A stretch of DNA of 64,000 bases from Amanita rubescens (GCA_015039365.1 WION01000071.1:62001-126000); one strand, 5' to 3'. Positions 33,383 through 45,725 are shown, numbered from the stretch's first letter. Program-made: numbers and translations. The notes: generated by a model from the letters alone, not told the origin.

Positions 33383-33740
33383 CCTGCTCACATAGAGGCA
33401 AGTGGCGACCCTGGCACTGCCATCCATGCCTGCGTTGTGGAGCAACGTTGAGCTACATCCCGGATCGTTTATGCACATCTTGAGCCATGGCTTGAATCGC
33501 GAAGCTCGCTTGCATAGAGCCAAGTGGCGACCCTGGCACTGCCGTCCATGCCTGCGTGGTGGAGCAATGATGAGCGGCATCCCATCGTCTATGCACGATT
33601 TAAGACGAGGCTTGAGTTGCGAGGCCTGCTCGCATAGAGGCAAGTGGCGACCCTGGCACTGCTATCTATGCCTGCATGGTGGAGTGACGAAAAGATGAAA
33701 AGCTGCGAGGCGATGGGTTGCATCCCTAGGCCCTTCTACT
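33383..33740. repeat. Three ~120 bp tandem repeats
   Basis: Copies begin near 33383, 33504 and 33624, each with AAGTGGCGACCCTGGCACTG followed by CCATGCCTGCGTGGTGGAGC-like sequence. ORFs run through on both strands, as expected for GC-rich repeats, and are not taken as genes. Confidence 0.85.
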
Positions 33741-33949
33741 GCCTTTGCACTTCTCTACCCTTGGCTGCGTTTCTACATCTGATGCCGTTTTGCAGCCCCA
33801 GTCAGGCCTACAACAGCAGCTAAAACAGTCTAGTACGGCATCAAATGGAAACGAGGTAATAGCAACATTTGATAGACATTTCTTGAGCTCACGAGACATT
33901 ACTCTGCAAAATCAGGTTGCGACGCTGTCATCACATAAACGTCGTCCCG

Positions 33950-34270
33950 GAAAGAGTAATGAAAAGATAGCTTTGCAACCCTCTTTGCTCACTTTCCCGT
34001 TCTCTACGGTTCACTCAACTTCCGGAACGCGCCGAACCTCTCCCACTCCTGATAGCTGAGTGTTTCAATCTTAAACACATTTATTTAACACGCTAATTAT
34101 TCTTAAACCCCGTAATTAGTTTGTCAAAAGCACCCCAAAAGCACCCTCGACCTTTTCTCTCTATACCAGTATTGCCTACACCTCCTTGTTCGCCCTGCAG
34201 CCAACGTTTTACAGGATGGTGGGCGCGCTTCCCAAATTGGGTGAGTCATCACATGTCACATGTCACAGGT
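33950..34270. repeat. Direct repeat, copy 1
   Basis: Matches 35150-35480 at roughly 80%: shared GAGTGTTTCAATCTTAAA, TTTTCTCTCTATACCAG, CCCTGCAGCCAAC and CTTCCCAAATTGGGT. Non-coding. Confidence 0.75.
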
Positions 34271-37200
34271 GGAAACCCATCACCCCTCTTTCTACAGTCA
34301 TGGTTCATTGGGCATATAGAGTTTGGGGCGATGGCTTGCTCGCAGTTGGCTCCCGCGTGGCGTAGACGCGCTCCTCTTTCTGTTCGGACCTGCCCTGCGG
34401 TGCCGGCCAGCAGTGGGAGGCTCTGTTTATCGTGATTTTTGCGCGCGCGACGCGTAGACCTCCACGTGAGATGAGAACGTCTCCGGTCTGCCCCTCAGCC
34501 ATTCGTGAGATTGAGTACCTCTCCGGTTGGGGGACCCACGGGGGGAAAGGAGTCGCAGGTGAGTTTTCTGCTATCTGAGTGTTAACTTCATAATCGCGTT
34601 CCGCAGAGGTTGGCCAAATCTAGAACGCTCCTGGCAAGCGTTCCCATCTGCCCGCCTGAATCCTTTCACTTCCTTTGAACCCCTTTGAATTAGGACCCCT
34701 CAAGACTCACTTCAAGATGCTCTTCGTTTGCTTTCATTACATCTTCCCTACGTACCACCTGCTTGGGGCTATAAGACAAAGTTTGGCCTGCAACCAGCTC
34801 CTATCATTTAATGTAGCTCCGCCTGCAGGTCCCCCTTTTTTTGCGTCAAATATACTATTGCTTTCCATGGTCCACTTCTGCATCTGAGCCAGAGAGATAA
34901 ACAAAGAGCAACGAGAGGGGACGCAGGACCTTAGAAGCTATTATCTCCTAAGGTGAAGGAGCGAACCCAACAGCGGAAGCTGCTCATGCAAAGGTCTGAA
35001 CGTGGAAGATTTCTTCAAGTCGGGTTCGTCCGTTCCGCAATGGGAGGGCGAGGGCTTCGCTGGCGTGCGTAAGGCCTCCTTTCGTTATTCACCCCCAATT
35101 GCAACCGCTTCCCACCTTCTAATGCATACACCTGCCATCCGCCTCGTTTCCCTTTACGGATGCAGCCCACAGTGCCCCTCCCCTCACTTTCCCGGTCCTC
35201 TGTTGCTCTACGGTGCCCTACTCAACTTCCGGAACGTGTCGCGATCCTCTCTAGCTGGGTGTTTCAATCTTAAATGCATTTGTATTTAATACGCTAACTA
35301 TTGTCCTACCCCGTAAATAGTTTTGTCAAAAAGCACCCCACCATCACCCTCGACCTTTTCTCTCTATACCAGCATTGCCAACGCCCCCTGGTTCTCCCTG
35401 CAGCCAACATTTTACACGATGGGCGCACTTCCCAAATTGGGTAGGCGCGTCATGATCACATGCATCACATGTCGCATTTGGCAATTCAACAGCCCCTTTG
35501 AAAGGCCGAAGAAAGGAGTCAGCATCCTCGGGCTCGTACTCCCCTCGGGCATCCAGCTGCCAACGCTTGGAGGAGGATCAACCACCTCTTCCATTGTCTC
35601 GACCGCACAATCGAACCCTAACCGGTTGAAGCGGTCGAGGTTGCCGCTAATCTCCTCGCACATGCAAGGGAGGAAGACGAGCAGGTGAGGGAACGTGGAT
35701 GACGACGATGGGAGTAGAGCTTCAGGACTCATTGCTCACTTCCTCAAACTCGCTCGTAGACATTGGGAGACTCCATCGCAACATCAAATTAGAACAGGGC
35801 AAGGCGAGCGTGCTCGATAAACTTGTTGAAATTGCCACCCCCAGACTCAAACTCCGATCCTAAGCTCGACCTCAAGGCGGGCTTGGATCTTATCCCGGTG
35901 TCCACTGCACCTCCCTTTCTCAGGTGTGCTTGCCATGTGGTCCAGCTTTCTCACAGTTAACAGTGGTTGGGAGAGATATATTGAAAGTGCTCGCTTATAA
36001 AAGGGACAGAAGAGGGCGTGAAGAGGTCGATTGACTCGCACAAAGGATGGCGACGACGAACATTGTCATTGACCGTTTGTAACATCGTCAGTTGTATTAT
36101 AATCTTGAATCTTATCTAAATCCGACGCCTTCGATAGCCGGTCGGAGCTGTGCTGCCCGTGACATGTGATGGGTGTGACAAAGGCCAGTCCCTTGGCTCA
36201 GCCTGGCGGCAGTAACTTCTTCTCTCCTCGCTCTCCCATCATGCTCCCCCATTCCCATCATGATTTCTATCCTCAAGACCACCGCGCAGAAAGCACAGGA
36301 GTTAGATGTTACGTCGCTCCCAACGGCTAGACTCTCGGGTCACCCTTTCTCGGCCGAACATGCGCGCATAGTCTATCTTTTCAGCCCTGTCTCGATGTTG
36401 GGTCTAGTTTCATGAGTTGAGTTTTTAGCAAGGTCACTATCCTCTTGTCAGCTCTTTTGTGATAGACTATATTTTTTCATGATATTCTCATCAATGATTC
36501 TGGATGTCATCTACTCTCACACCTAGTGGAAGTAAGCGTTCTGCTTGCGAATTGGATGGTAGGTCAAGTATAGCATAAACGCCGGTGTAGTGGTTTATCA
36601 ATTTGAACTCAGCAGCTCTGGAGCCATTCGACTGACGCGTTGTCGACCGCCATGATCCCCATTTCTAGGGGGTGAAGCGAGGAGTCAAAAAGAATCCTCC
36701 GAAGTTTTGTCGAACGCGCCATCAAAGCGGCTATCGCAGAGCTCCCTTTCGCCGTGATGAGGCAGTGGAGGATCAGGGTGCCGAAGGGATCGCTAGGAAG
36801 AGGGTCACACAAAGACCTTTAGTGACGGTAGAGACCCCGCCCAGTTTCGGAGAAATTCCCATGGGATAAACACTTGCCTTGTACGGCCACGACGGTGAAG
36901 GTAGATAGCGTGTCTTATTTATGTCCACGCAAGACTCTGATCCTCCTGCGCATACAGGTGACGTGTCTGCCTTGGACGCAGTAGTCCAATCGATCAATCA
37001 TCGGAGCCAAGGAGAGGGCCAAAGAGATGGCCAAGTTCAAAGAGTGCCTTGCCAAAGAGGGGTCTGTCACGTAAACGTTACCATGAGTCGGCATCCCGAC
37101 TCGCAGCGGTCGTATACCTCCTGTCGCTCTTATATTGTCCCTGACTTCCAATGAATGAACCAGATATATCTATCGAAATTTGTCAATTAGAAGGACAGCA

Positions 37201-37282
37201 TTTCTACTAAAGGGAATATAGTAGGAGAAATCCTGGAAATTTCATCAACCATATTTCTGCAACCGTGCTTCGTTACCCCCCG
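34271..37282. other. Long region without a firm gene
   Basis: Apart from the repeat at 35150-35480, only weak ORFs. On the minus strand 36812-36609 encodes a protein-like 67 aa stretch (LILHCLITAKGSSAIAAL...) that could be a last exon. Minus 35732-35412 (CMCEEISGNLDRFNRLG) may be a gene remnant. Neither has a recognisable domain or complete structure. Confidence 0.35.
35150..35480. repeat. Direct repeat, copy 2
   Basis: Second copy of the 33950-34270 block, in the same orientation, about 1.2 kb away. Together with the intervening sequence this suggests an old segmental duplication or two copies of a degenerate element. Confidence 0.75.
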
Positions 37283-38370
37283 TCAGTCAGATAGCTCCGA
37301 GTCCGAACCAGACTCATCCGTCGTTTGCGGCCTACAGCAATGCTTATGAAACATGTGATGTGTAGTGATGAGCCCACACGCGTCACACTTGACAAACAAG
37401 CCGAGGAATTGCTCCTCGGTTAATCCAGGCTTTTCCTTGAGCTCCAGCCGCCATAAATTCCACCAGTCGGTTCGGCGACACAAATCCATCCCTTCAAACT
37501 CAGGAGCAGGGAAGGGCGGGTCCATTATATCTGCGGCTGCACGCTTTTCATCATGACCGATCCATGTTTTAAAGGATATCCCCGACATACCGAGTCGAGA
37601 ATATGTCCGCCCTACGGCTATGCCCCTCTCCTCCCTTTCGGTGAAGACTTGTGGAGGGCAGGGTGCACCTTGCAATCCAGGCTCGTAGTAAGTGCCAGAT
37701 TGGTATAGAACCGAAAACGTTAGAAGCTAACCTCTCAGGGGATAGGTTTTCAAAAAGACACCCTTCTTGGGGTATATCCTCTCTATTGGTACTGCGTGAG
37801 GAAGGCGTCAGTTCTCGCTACGCCAAAGGACTTGTGAAATGAAGACCAACCCAAATAACCGCACTGGTGCTTTGCGCATTCGGCGACATACTCTCCTTTG
37901 TATGGACCATCTATAGCTAAGTACATGGCTGCTTCCTTATATGGTGCTTTTTTGCTGAACCGTTCCAACAGGGGGCATAGGCATCCTGGCCCAAGGTACT
38001 CGTGAGTTTGACGATATTGGCGCAATCCATCTGGCGGTACACGGGCACCGTCCTTGATTGGCCTATGGAGACAATGCAAGTTCAAAATCGTAGTAATCGT
38101 GGAAGTCATGGTTACTTGCCAATAATGTGTGACTAAGTCCTGTTTGGCTGGATCGTAGGACAAGACGCGGTGAGTCGACTCATTGACAGCATATAGCAAC
38201 TTTTGTCTGTAGGTTGGGATTGTTGAGAATGGTAACGGTCTGGGATTTCTGGACATGTTGGGATAGACCGAGCGGGTCAGTGTCCAATTTCAGCACTAAG
38301 GGATGCCAATGTTGATGTCTCTGGGCTAGGAATAGGCTCTTATATTTCGGTCGCCCAGTCATAATGAGTC
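37283..38370 (-). pseudogene. Cys-rich hypothetical protein, paralogue A (frameshifted)
   Basis: Blocks on the minus strand: SYDPAKQDLVTHYW (38170), RVPPDGLRQYRQTHEYLGPG with CLCPLL (38040), YKGEYVAECAKHQCGYLG (37900), then after a frame change VPIERIYPKKGVF (37790), and a last exon with DPPFPAPEF and a C-x2-C...H-x4-C cluster (KCDACGLITTHHMFHKHC). Comparison with paralogue B shows a 4-base difference near 37785 that puts A out of frame. The Cys/His pattern suggests a small zinc-binding fold; the family recurs in Agaricomycetes but its function is unknown to me. Confidence 0.55.
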
Positions 38371-38694
38371 ACCTTGGCGTCCCTGAACAATCTGTCTCCC
38401 ACGCGATTTGCCATTGAATGCACATACCAAGGGAACAACTCATACGCTCAATGAATATAAAATAAAGCACCAATTCAATCGTTGTTAATTGCAGGTGACC
38501 TTTTGGCGTGGAATGCCGCCAATCTACGTCGATCAGGCTTTGGAAATCTCTGCGCGCATAAATAGTATACGATCGATTATTGAGGGATGTACTCTAGAGG
38601 GTCGGGAATAATGGTAAGATTGGTAAAGTGTGAATAAATGTGGAAAATCATGAAGTTCAAAGGAATACCCAATATCCAGCTGGTTAGTTTCAAG

Positions 38695-39710
38695 TTATGG
38701 CTCACAACTATGCTCGTAGAACAACCGATGCATGACGATGAGCTTGCATACGTCACACTGGACGAACAAGCCCAGGAATTCCTCTTCGGCTAGTCCAGGC
38801 CTATGAAAACTGCCAACCTTTTCGAATCTCCGCCAGTCAGTCAGTGTCCGACGCCTCTTCAATGCAGGGAATGGTGGGTCGAGCAGACCTATTCCGCAGT
38901 CTTCATAACTGATACACACTAATAGGATTATCATCACATACCGGCTTCCGTCAGCGGCCTCGTTGTGGTTAGCTCTACCTCCTGGGCGAAGACTTCCATG
39001 AGGCAGGGCCCCTCAACATCAGCTCTCACCTCGTTCTTGGCAAAGACTTCCGGAGGGTATGGCGTACTGACATCTTGCAACCCAGGTTCGTAAATCAACC
39101 TAGAATCGAAAGCCTGGATACTGACCTCGCAGGGGATATGCCTTCTCCGGGACGCTTCGCCTAGGATATATGCGCTCTAACGGTACTGAGTGATACGCCA
39201 GAGCATTAGTACTCGCTTCATCGAGGCGGGAAAATGGAGACAAACCCAAGTAGCCGCAACGGTCATCTGCGCATTCGGCGACGTATTCCCCTGGGTACAG
39301 ACTATTTACTGCCAGGTATATCGCTGCCTCCTTATGCGCTGTGAGCGGTTCTAGCAGCGGACATAGGCATCCTGGCCCAATGTATTGGTGGGTTTCACGA
39401 TATAGACACAATTCGTCCGGGGGCACTCGCTTTCCGTCCGGAAGGACGGGCCTATCAAATCAATGCAAGGTCAGTAACACATCGTAGTTTATCGCGGTGG
39501 AAGTTATGACTACGGGCCAGTCATGTACAACTAAGCCCTGTTTGGCAGGGTCATAGGACGTTACGCAGCGGTTCAACTTGATCACATGCAGCAAATTCTG
39601 GCAATAGGTTGATAATGACAGCGGTACGGGAATGCTGGGCATCATCATGGTAAGCTTGAGCGCTAAGCGATGAATCTGATTTATCTGGGTGGGATTTCCG
39701 TCGCCTCAGT
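38695..39710 (-). CDS. Cys-rich hypothetical protein, paralogue B
   Basis: Tandem relative of the previous gene, same strand, same order of blocks: SYDPAKQGLVVHDW, RVPPDELCLYRETHQYIGPG, YPGEYVAECADDRCGYLG, VPLERIYPRR, and a final LDPPFPAL...FVQCDVCKLIVMHRLFYEHSC. Coding pieces are 39648-39460, 39426-39100 and 38937-38695. A TGA at the place where A reads TGT (near 39463) must be in an intron or is a nonsense change. Promoter-side sequences of A (38370-38420) and B (39710-39770) are also similar, so the duplicated unit includes the upstream region. Start and exon borders are uncertain. Confidence 0.5.
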
Positions 39711-39954
39711 CATAATGAGTCACTCCTGCCAGCGTCCCTGAACGTGACTCACATAGTACCAGGGGAGATACAAAAGCAAAGCCTCCCTCAAGAACCACTC
39801 GTTCTCGCCCCTCCAATGTCTGGGGCCGAAAACGATCCTTCTCCGGTCAACGCTCTAAAGCTTGGAAGCAGGAAAAAGCCGTGAGACTATCCAACTACTT
39901 CTCCGCTAGACATGGCATTCACAGTAGCCCAGTCGCGCAGGCGATCCTTTTGTT

Positions 39955-41230
39955 CACCATGGGCGACACTTTGGCAGAACAGTACATGCGATGTGTAACG
40001 CCCAAGCACTTATTGCAAATTGCCTCCTTCTTTTCAGCGAAGACGGGGAAGTTGCCCTAGAAGCGCTCACATCGCAGTCCGTGTTCAGCCTCTTTCTTGT
40101 ATCCTGACATTTGACATACATTTCCTTCTGTATTAGGCAACGAAAGGAGTTAAATGTGTTTCAGAAACTGTTGGAAATGGTGCCCCATCTACAGGAGCGT
40201 CTTATGGAAAGCTCGGAACTTGAAGAATACATGACGGTGGCAGATTCGGTACGCCTAGAGCTTTGAAAGCTCTCAAATTTATGCTTATCGTTTACCGTTA
40301 GATTCAAAAAGGCATATCAAGCGCAAGATCGGATGACACCAAGAGTCTCAAGGGGGTCGTGCTGGAATGGATAACTCCCCGAGACAAGCCTTTGAATCCA
40401 CCGCTTTCTCGGAGCGTCAAGACAAACCGTGGCTTCAACCATCCCGTCACCGGAGCTCTCCTCTGTCCAGCTGGCCTAGATTGGGATGATCCTGAGTGAC
40501 TCACTTTCTCCCCTTACACGTTGGTCGCGCTAATCCGCTATCACAGAACTCGCACGAAGCTTACCAGCGGTCAACTAGCTGTGAAGGGAGATCAATGGCC
40601 GTTGATATTATATGCGAAGCAGGAGTTCGACCCTGAAGATCCATGGGATGGGCTCTTCAGAAGTGAGCTTCTTGTCTGGGTTCGTACTCGTTTGTTTTCT
40701 TTTTGGATTATTCACTACTGGGCGTGCAGGCCTTCAAGCATATCTTCACTTCGCCCAGCTCTGTGGAGAAAGAGAACAAAGCGACGAGATCCGGCAACGC
40801 TCGTATCCACGGCATGACTCGGGTCACAGCGGCTTCCTTAGCCTACGTTGCTACACAGGCGAGTCCAAGTCTGACTGTCCTTGTAGCTTCAATCGCTGAA
40901 CATCCAAGCAGCTTCGTTTTGCCTTGTCATCTACATCCGTCTTCAGCCGGTCTGACACTTCAACCGACTCGGAAAGATTCTACGAGAGCCTATGGGACTT
41001 TTTGAACGATCCCGATGAGAAGAATGAGGTTACTGATTTGCTGAGCTGGTGGGATTGGTATGTCTTTCGTCAATACATCCAGTGCCAAGTCTTCTATCTC
41101 ATCTTTTTGTAGCCAGGTATTCCCCAGCTATGTGAATCGTGAAGGTGGAATAACGAAGCAAAGTGCACTAGCGAAGCTGAAGGAGAAGAGGGCAAAGTTG
41201 AAGCAATTGCAGAACGGGCGAACGTCGTGA
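39955..41230 (+). CDS. DUF6698-type protein of unknown function (5' end unclear)
   Basis: Firm exons: 40137-40248, 40302-40495, 40547-40679, 40730-40858, 40912-41057, 41113-41230, joined in one frame by introns of 50-55 bp. The intron at 40859-40911 begins GC. Conserved blocks: VFQKLLEMVPHLQERL, SSARSDDTKSLKGVVLEWI, GFNHPVTGALLCPAGLDW, VKGDQWPLILYAKQEFDPED, AFKHIFTSPSSVEKE and TRSGNARIHGMTRVTAASLA, then WDCQVFPSYVN and a basic C-terminus. This matches the DUF6698 family common in Agaricomycetes. An upstream piece (39955-40100, HHGRHFGRTVHAMCNAQAL) belongs to the family's N-terminus, but no GT donor gives the required phase, so the 5' part may be frameshifted. Confidence 0.75.
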
Positions 41231-41524
41231 TACCCTAGTAAGCTAATTTATGCTAAGAGAGAACTCGAGAACCCCCAGCCTCTTGTTCTGTAAATATTCA
41301 GGAGATGCACGATAGCCTGAATGGTCACATTGCGCTGCATCAAACCATACTAGCTCAATCTTGTTCCATCCACCGTCCGTTTTTTTCTTTTACCAGAATC
41401 TCCCTCCACCCAGCAATACTGAGTGCTACTGTACTGTCTAATATAATGACTCTTTTGCGATTTGTGCTGCGTACAGGTTGCGAGCATCATCCTGGTCCCC
41501 GCAAGTATGCAGTATCAGAGATAG
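41231..41524. other. Short intergenic spacer
   Basis: 3' flank of the DUF6698-type gene; nothing recognised. Confidence 0.5.
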
Positions 41525-41737
41525 CATAAAGAGAGTGTAAAGAGAGTGTAAAGAGAGCGTAAAGAGAGCATAAAGAGAGCATAAAGAGAGCATAAAGAGA
41601 GCATAAAGAGAGCATAAAGAGAGCGTAAAGAGAGCGTAAAGAGAGCGTAAAGAGAGCGTAAAGAGAGCATAAAGAGAGCGTAAAGAGAGCGTAAAGAGAG
41701 CATAAAGAGAGCATAAAGAGAGCGTAAAGAGAGCACA
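41525..41737. repeat. 12 bp minisatellite, about 17 copies
   Basis: Units AAAGAGAGCGTA and AAAGAGAGCATA alternate irregularly. ORFs across it on both strands are produced by the 12-base period. The same unit in reverse orientation occurs at 24002-24066. Confidence 0.95.
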
Positions 41738-43119
41738 ACAGAGCGCAATCCAGACTTTGCACGTGTCGCACTTATTATCTGACTCACTATACCATGTACT
41801 CTCTGTTCATTTCCTCGTCTTCGTCATCCCCACGATCCATGGCGCAGAAGAATCCAGGGGCAGACTTTACGTCGCCCCTCAAGGGGTAGACTCTCGCGTC
41901 GCTCTTTCACGACCGTGACTCAAACCATGCCAGTACGTCATGTATGCATCAATTTTCTGCTTATTTCTATCAGACTGACTACGCTACTCGCAACTGGGCC
42001 TAGCCCATCTGCACTCAATTTTTTCGGTAAGTTTATTACTCCCATCTCGTATATAAACTAACGTATCGGAATACTTGTTGCGTTACTCGATACGAACAAG
42101 ATCAGAGCAGGGTGGTCAAGAAACGTAGCTCATAGGTACGCGAGCCTTGGCGTGTACTTCTCTATATTCCAACCAATGACATGCAGACAGAAGGCAAACA
42201 CGATGGTCAATAATAGATCATAGGTATGCGAGCCTTGGCGTATACTTCTCCATATCCTGGCCAACGACATGCAAACAGAAGACACGTAATGATTGTTATT
42301 GATAATCATGAATGGATCTGAAGATGAGAGCAGGGTGGCCAATAAACGTAGATAATAGGTAATACTTCTCTCATCAACAAAACCGCTGAAATCTTTTAGC
42401 ATGTTGCAGAGTGTTACAATGTCACGACCCCATTGTAAGCAATTGCATTGGATTGGATTGGGCATTCTTGCCGCGTCAAGATCGTAACGTAGGAATTCCA
42501 AGTATTACAATACATTCCAATGTCGCTTGTAACTTATTGTAATGGTATCAGATATGGCAATTCTATAGTATACACTGTACCACCCGTTGGATACAATACT
42601 TGATAGCAATCAGGGCCTTGATACTAAGGAAGGGTGATCAACAGAACAGCAAGAACGGTAAGAGGCGCTGCGTGGGCTGAGAATTTGTACGGCCGGTGGA
42701 CACACTGACTGTTGGTGTTGTCTGCTTTGTCACCTTATTGGATGTCGTGATGGTTGCAATGATTTTGCGGTGCGTAGTAGGTAAAGCGTTAGCAACTGTA
42801 ATAGTCAGATTTCGTCGTCAATGGAGAAATAAATAAAGCCGTACGCTCATAGCTCGGCATATCCCTCATCTGAATCATTATCCTCCTCAGGCTCTTCCTC
42901 CGAGTTCGCGTCCACGTCTTATCGGCTTCTTGATTATCTTCTTCCTCTTCCTCGTCATCGGAAATCTCTCTGTCATTGTTGCTCTCGAAGCCAATTCTAT
43001 TTTTAAGAGTGAAGAATGTGTCATCGTTAGTACTCCTGTCCAAAAGGGATGTATACGCACTGTTTTCTAATGGCCGTTGTGAATAATCCGGAGTACTTAC
43101 TATAAGCTCAAGACCCTGT
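41738..43119. other. Intergenic region with ~100 bp direct repeats
   Basis: Three diverged copies near 42106, 42206 and 42329 contain GAGCAGGGTGGTCAAGAAAC, ATAGGTACGCGAGCCTTGGCG and AATGACATGCAGACAGAAG. A related GGTTGGTCAATAAATGTGGATC block appears at 47040. No gene. Confidence 0.6.
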
Positions 43120-43530
43120 AGCTTGAACCTGATTTTCAACCGGAAAAGCCCTCTCGAAAAAAGAAGAAAAAAAATCGGAAAGGCGGCAGAGGAAGGTGGT
43201 AAACCAGTGGAGAAGCCGAGGAAAAAGAAAGGCAAGGGCGTGGAAAGTTGGACGGAACCCGGACCTATCAAAGGTGAAAGCAGAGGAACGGAGCTGAGGT
43301 GGCGGAGGAAAATGGGAAACCAGTGAAGAAGGCGTGGAAAGTCGGACGGAGCCCAGACCTATTGAAGGTGAAAGCAGTGCTAGGCACGGAGCCGAGAAGG
43401 CAGCAGAGGAAGATGTAAACCAGCGAAGAAGCTGAGGAAAAAGAAAGGCGAGGGCGTGGATAGCGGAACCCGGACCTATCAAAGGTGAAAGCAGAGGAAC
43501 GGAGCCGAGAAGAAACCACGGAAGAAGAAG
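43120..43530. repeat. Three ~120 bp GA-rich tandem repeats
   Basis: Units contain GAAGCCGAGGAAAAAGAAAGG, GGCGTGG, CGGAACCCGGACCTATC and AAAGGTGAAAGCAGAGGAACG-like sequence. The long minus-strand ORF over it (Phe/Leu/Ser-rich) is taken as a shadow. Confidence 0.8.
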
Positions 43531-43693
43531 AAAAAGGTAGATGGCGAGGTTATCACTGCTTTGGAGAGTGGAATGGTTCGATTGAACGTCCAAGATGCGG
43601 CCAGTTGAAACGCAGACGTTCTTGTGCCCCCTGCGCAAACCACGGAAGTCGCAATGGTTGAGGAGAAAGGAAAGGTGGAAGAGAAGAAACTGA

Positions 43694-44603
43694 GTGGAAG
43701 AGGACGGAAGAGGAAGAAACCTGGATATCGGGACAATGTTGACTGTGGTCTCCTTAGAAGATTTCGCTATCACTGTTGAGAAACTCAATCCGAACTGTGC
43801 AAATTGGGTGACGTTCCAGAGTCAGTTCATCACCGCGGTGCGCCAGATGGGGGTATACGAGCATCTTGATGGCTCAAACCCTAAGCCGTGTCTCGCAAAT
43901 GAAGATTTGAGCGCAGAGAAGGCAGCCGATGCGGACGAGTTAGCGGTGTGGGATAGAAAGGCGAACCTGGCCTTGTATATGTTGTCGATGAAACTCCCGG
44001 ACTTGGTTTTCGCCAAGTATATGTGCACGCCATCTGTTGCGAAGATCTGGGCTGCACTTGTCAAGGAATTCTCGCAGAAGTCGACGCATCGATGCGGTCG
44101 AAGCTGCATTTGGAATTCATGAACATGCGTTACGAGCAGAACGTTCTATGGGAACGTGTCAGTCAGAATCCAAAGAGAGCGAAGGGAACGCACCTGGCGG
44201 TTCCCGTTCTGGCTCTAGCTCCGAGAGGTCGAGGTCGAGATCGAGGGATCCGGACGTGAGCGCTGCTCCGTTGGAAGAAGATTCGAATGACGCTGGAGGG
44301 ATATCTGCGTTAGCTATCGAAGCCGTTATCGAATTATCCACTGACGAGGTTATTGACGAGGTCGATGAGCCTGACGTCATGGAGATGTTGGGTGAATGCG
44401 ATAAGCTGGACGTTGTGAACGTCGCTGATGTCGTCGTATTCCGGCCGAACTCCTCTTTACCGCCGTGCAATCCACGCTGGAAGCGTCGTGATAGGGCGGA
44501 TGTTGAAGAGTCCCATGGAGACGAATCTAAAGGGGATATAATCGTTATTCCCACTGAACTTAAAAACAAAGAAGTCGACGTACCTATGGTCTTGATGACT
44601 TGA
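43694..44603 (+). pseudogene. Ty1/copia-type Gag remnant
   Basis: Starts with a gag-polypeptide-of-copia-like domain: EKLNPNCANWVTFQSQF, a GVYEHLDG motif, NLALYMLSMKLPDLVFAKY and SVAKIWAALVKEFSQKS. The frame is lost near 44090: the expected next block MRSKLHLEFMNMRYEQ is in another frame (44074-44140), and the acidic/Ser-rich tail in a third (to 44603). No zinc knuckle or protease found after it. LTRs were not identified. It is a degenerate copy. Confidence 0.7.
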
Positions 44604-44709
44604 GCGTGAGTCATAGTATTTTGGAGTTGGTCACGAGGAACCTGTTCAGACCGTCTTTGAGAAGTCGTGGAGTTCGGAGCTAGCGAATGACCTTGAGGGC
44701 TGCATCAGC

Positions 44710-45725
44710 TTGGATGCCGGCTGTTTGGGTTCGCTTGAAAGCGGTTGGGCCGACGAACCTAAAGCGGACGGTGACATGGTTCAGGCGCAAATACCGGATT
44801 CAGGGAGAGCGTTGGCGGCCGTCTGCGTTTTGATGGTTGCGGCCGTCATTGTCGGTATGGAAAACCTGGAAAATGGGACTCTGCATGAGTTAAACGAAGA
44901 AATGAATGATACGGGACAACATACCTTGAAAGAGCCTAGTACTATCGATGCTCGGGTGATCACGGAAGGCGTGCGGTCGATTGCGTTCGACGCCGAGGCC
45001 TGTCTGGCTGATGTTGAACCTCATTTGGACGATCCGGGTGGTTCGCTTATGCTGTGCGCGTTGATTGATGATGAAAATCGCGAAATCTGTTGGCGTAATA
45101 AACGGTTGGTCAGCGCTAATGAAAATTTTATATTCGATGGAGAAAAAGACGTACTGGGACTGGATTCGATCGTGGATGAGTCCAGGGGGAGTGATAGTCT
45201 TGAAGGACTCAACCCCGATGGTATTTCCATTGAAGACGTACGAGAAAGTCGAACAGGGCGGTCGTTATCACTGAAAGCGTTTGGGACGTCGGATGGCGTT
45301 CAAGTCCCTGGCAATACGTAGTGAATAATCTGCGTTTGGATGCGTTATGGTGGGTGGTCGCTTTGATAGGATGGCCATATGGATTTGCGCAGGTATTTGA
45401 GGCGAAGAGGGACCCGAACCGATCAATAGACTCCGATTGGGCGTTGAGCTTTATGGCCGTTGTCAACGCGTTCTTTGGCCTATCTGGTTCTATCAAGTTT
45501 TGTTGGGTCCATTTCGTCGAAGGAGACAAGGAGAGACGAACCTGGTTGTTATTCTGTGTCCTATCTGCCCTTGGATGGTTTGATTTCGTGGTCGCGATCT
45601 TGAAGGGTTTTCTCGTGGATCCTGGTCCTCATCTGCTTGGAAACGAATGCCTTGGGTCATTTGGAACGTTCGCGTTAGCCGTGAAGAAGACTCACCTTGG
45701 ATTTATTGACGTAAGTGTTGTGTAA
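44710..45725 (+). other. Two adjoining ORFs of unknown nature
   Basis: 44710-45321 encodes a mostly acidic 203 aa stretch with a hydrophobic segment (LAAVCVLMVAAVIVGM). An overlapping frame to 45725 is hydrophobic and Trp-rich (LDALWWVVALIGWPYGF). Neither has a start in good context or a recognised domain. They follow the copia Gag remnant and could be decayed element sequence or an unrecognised membrane protein. Confidence 0.25.

Noticed and set aside
41487..41787. Two overlapping ~90 codon minus-strand ORFs.
   Set aside because: Produced by the 12 bp minisatellite, whose period is a multiple of three.
43108..43788. 226-codon minus-strand ORF rich in Phe, Leu and Ser.
   Set aside because: Lies over GA-rich tandem repeats opposite the copia gag start; low complexity, no domain.
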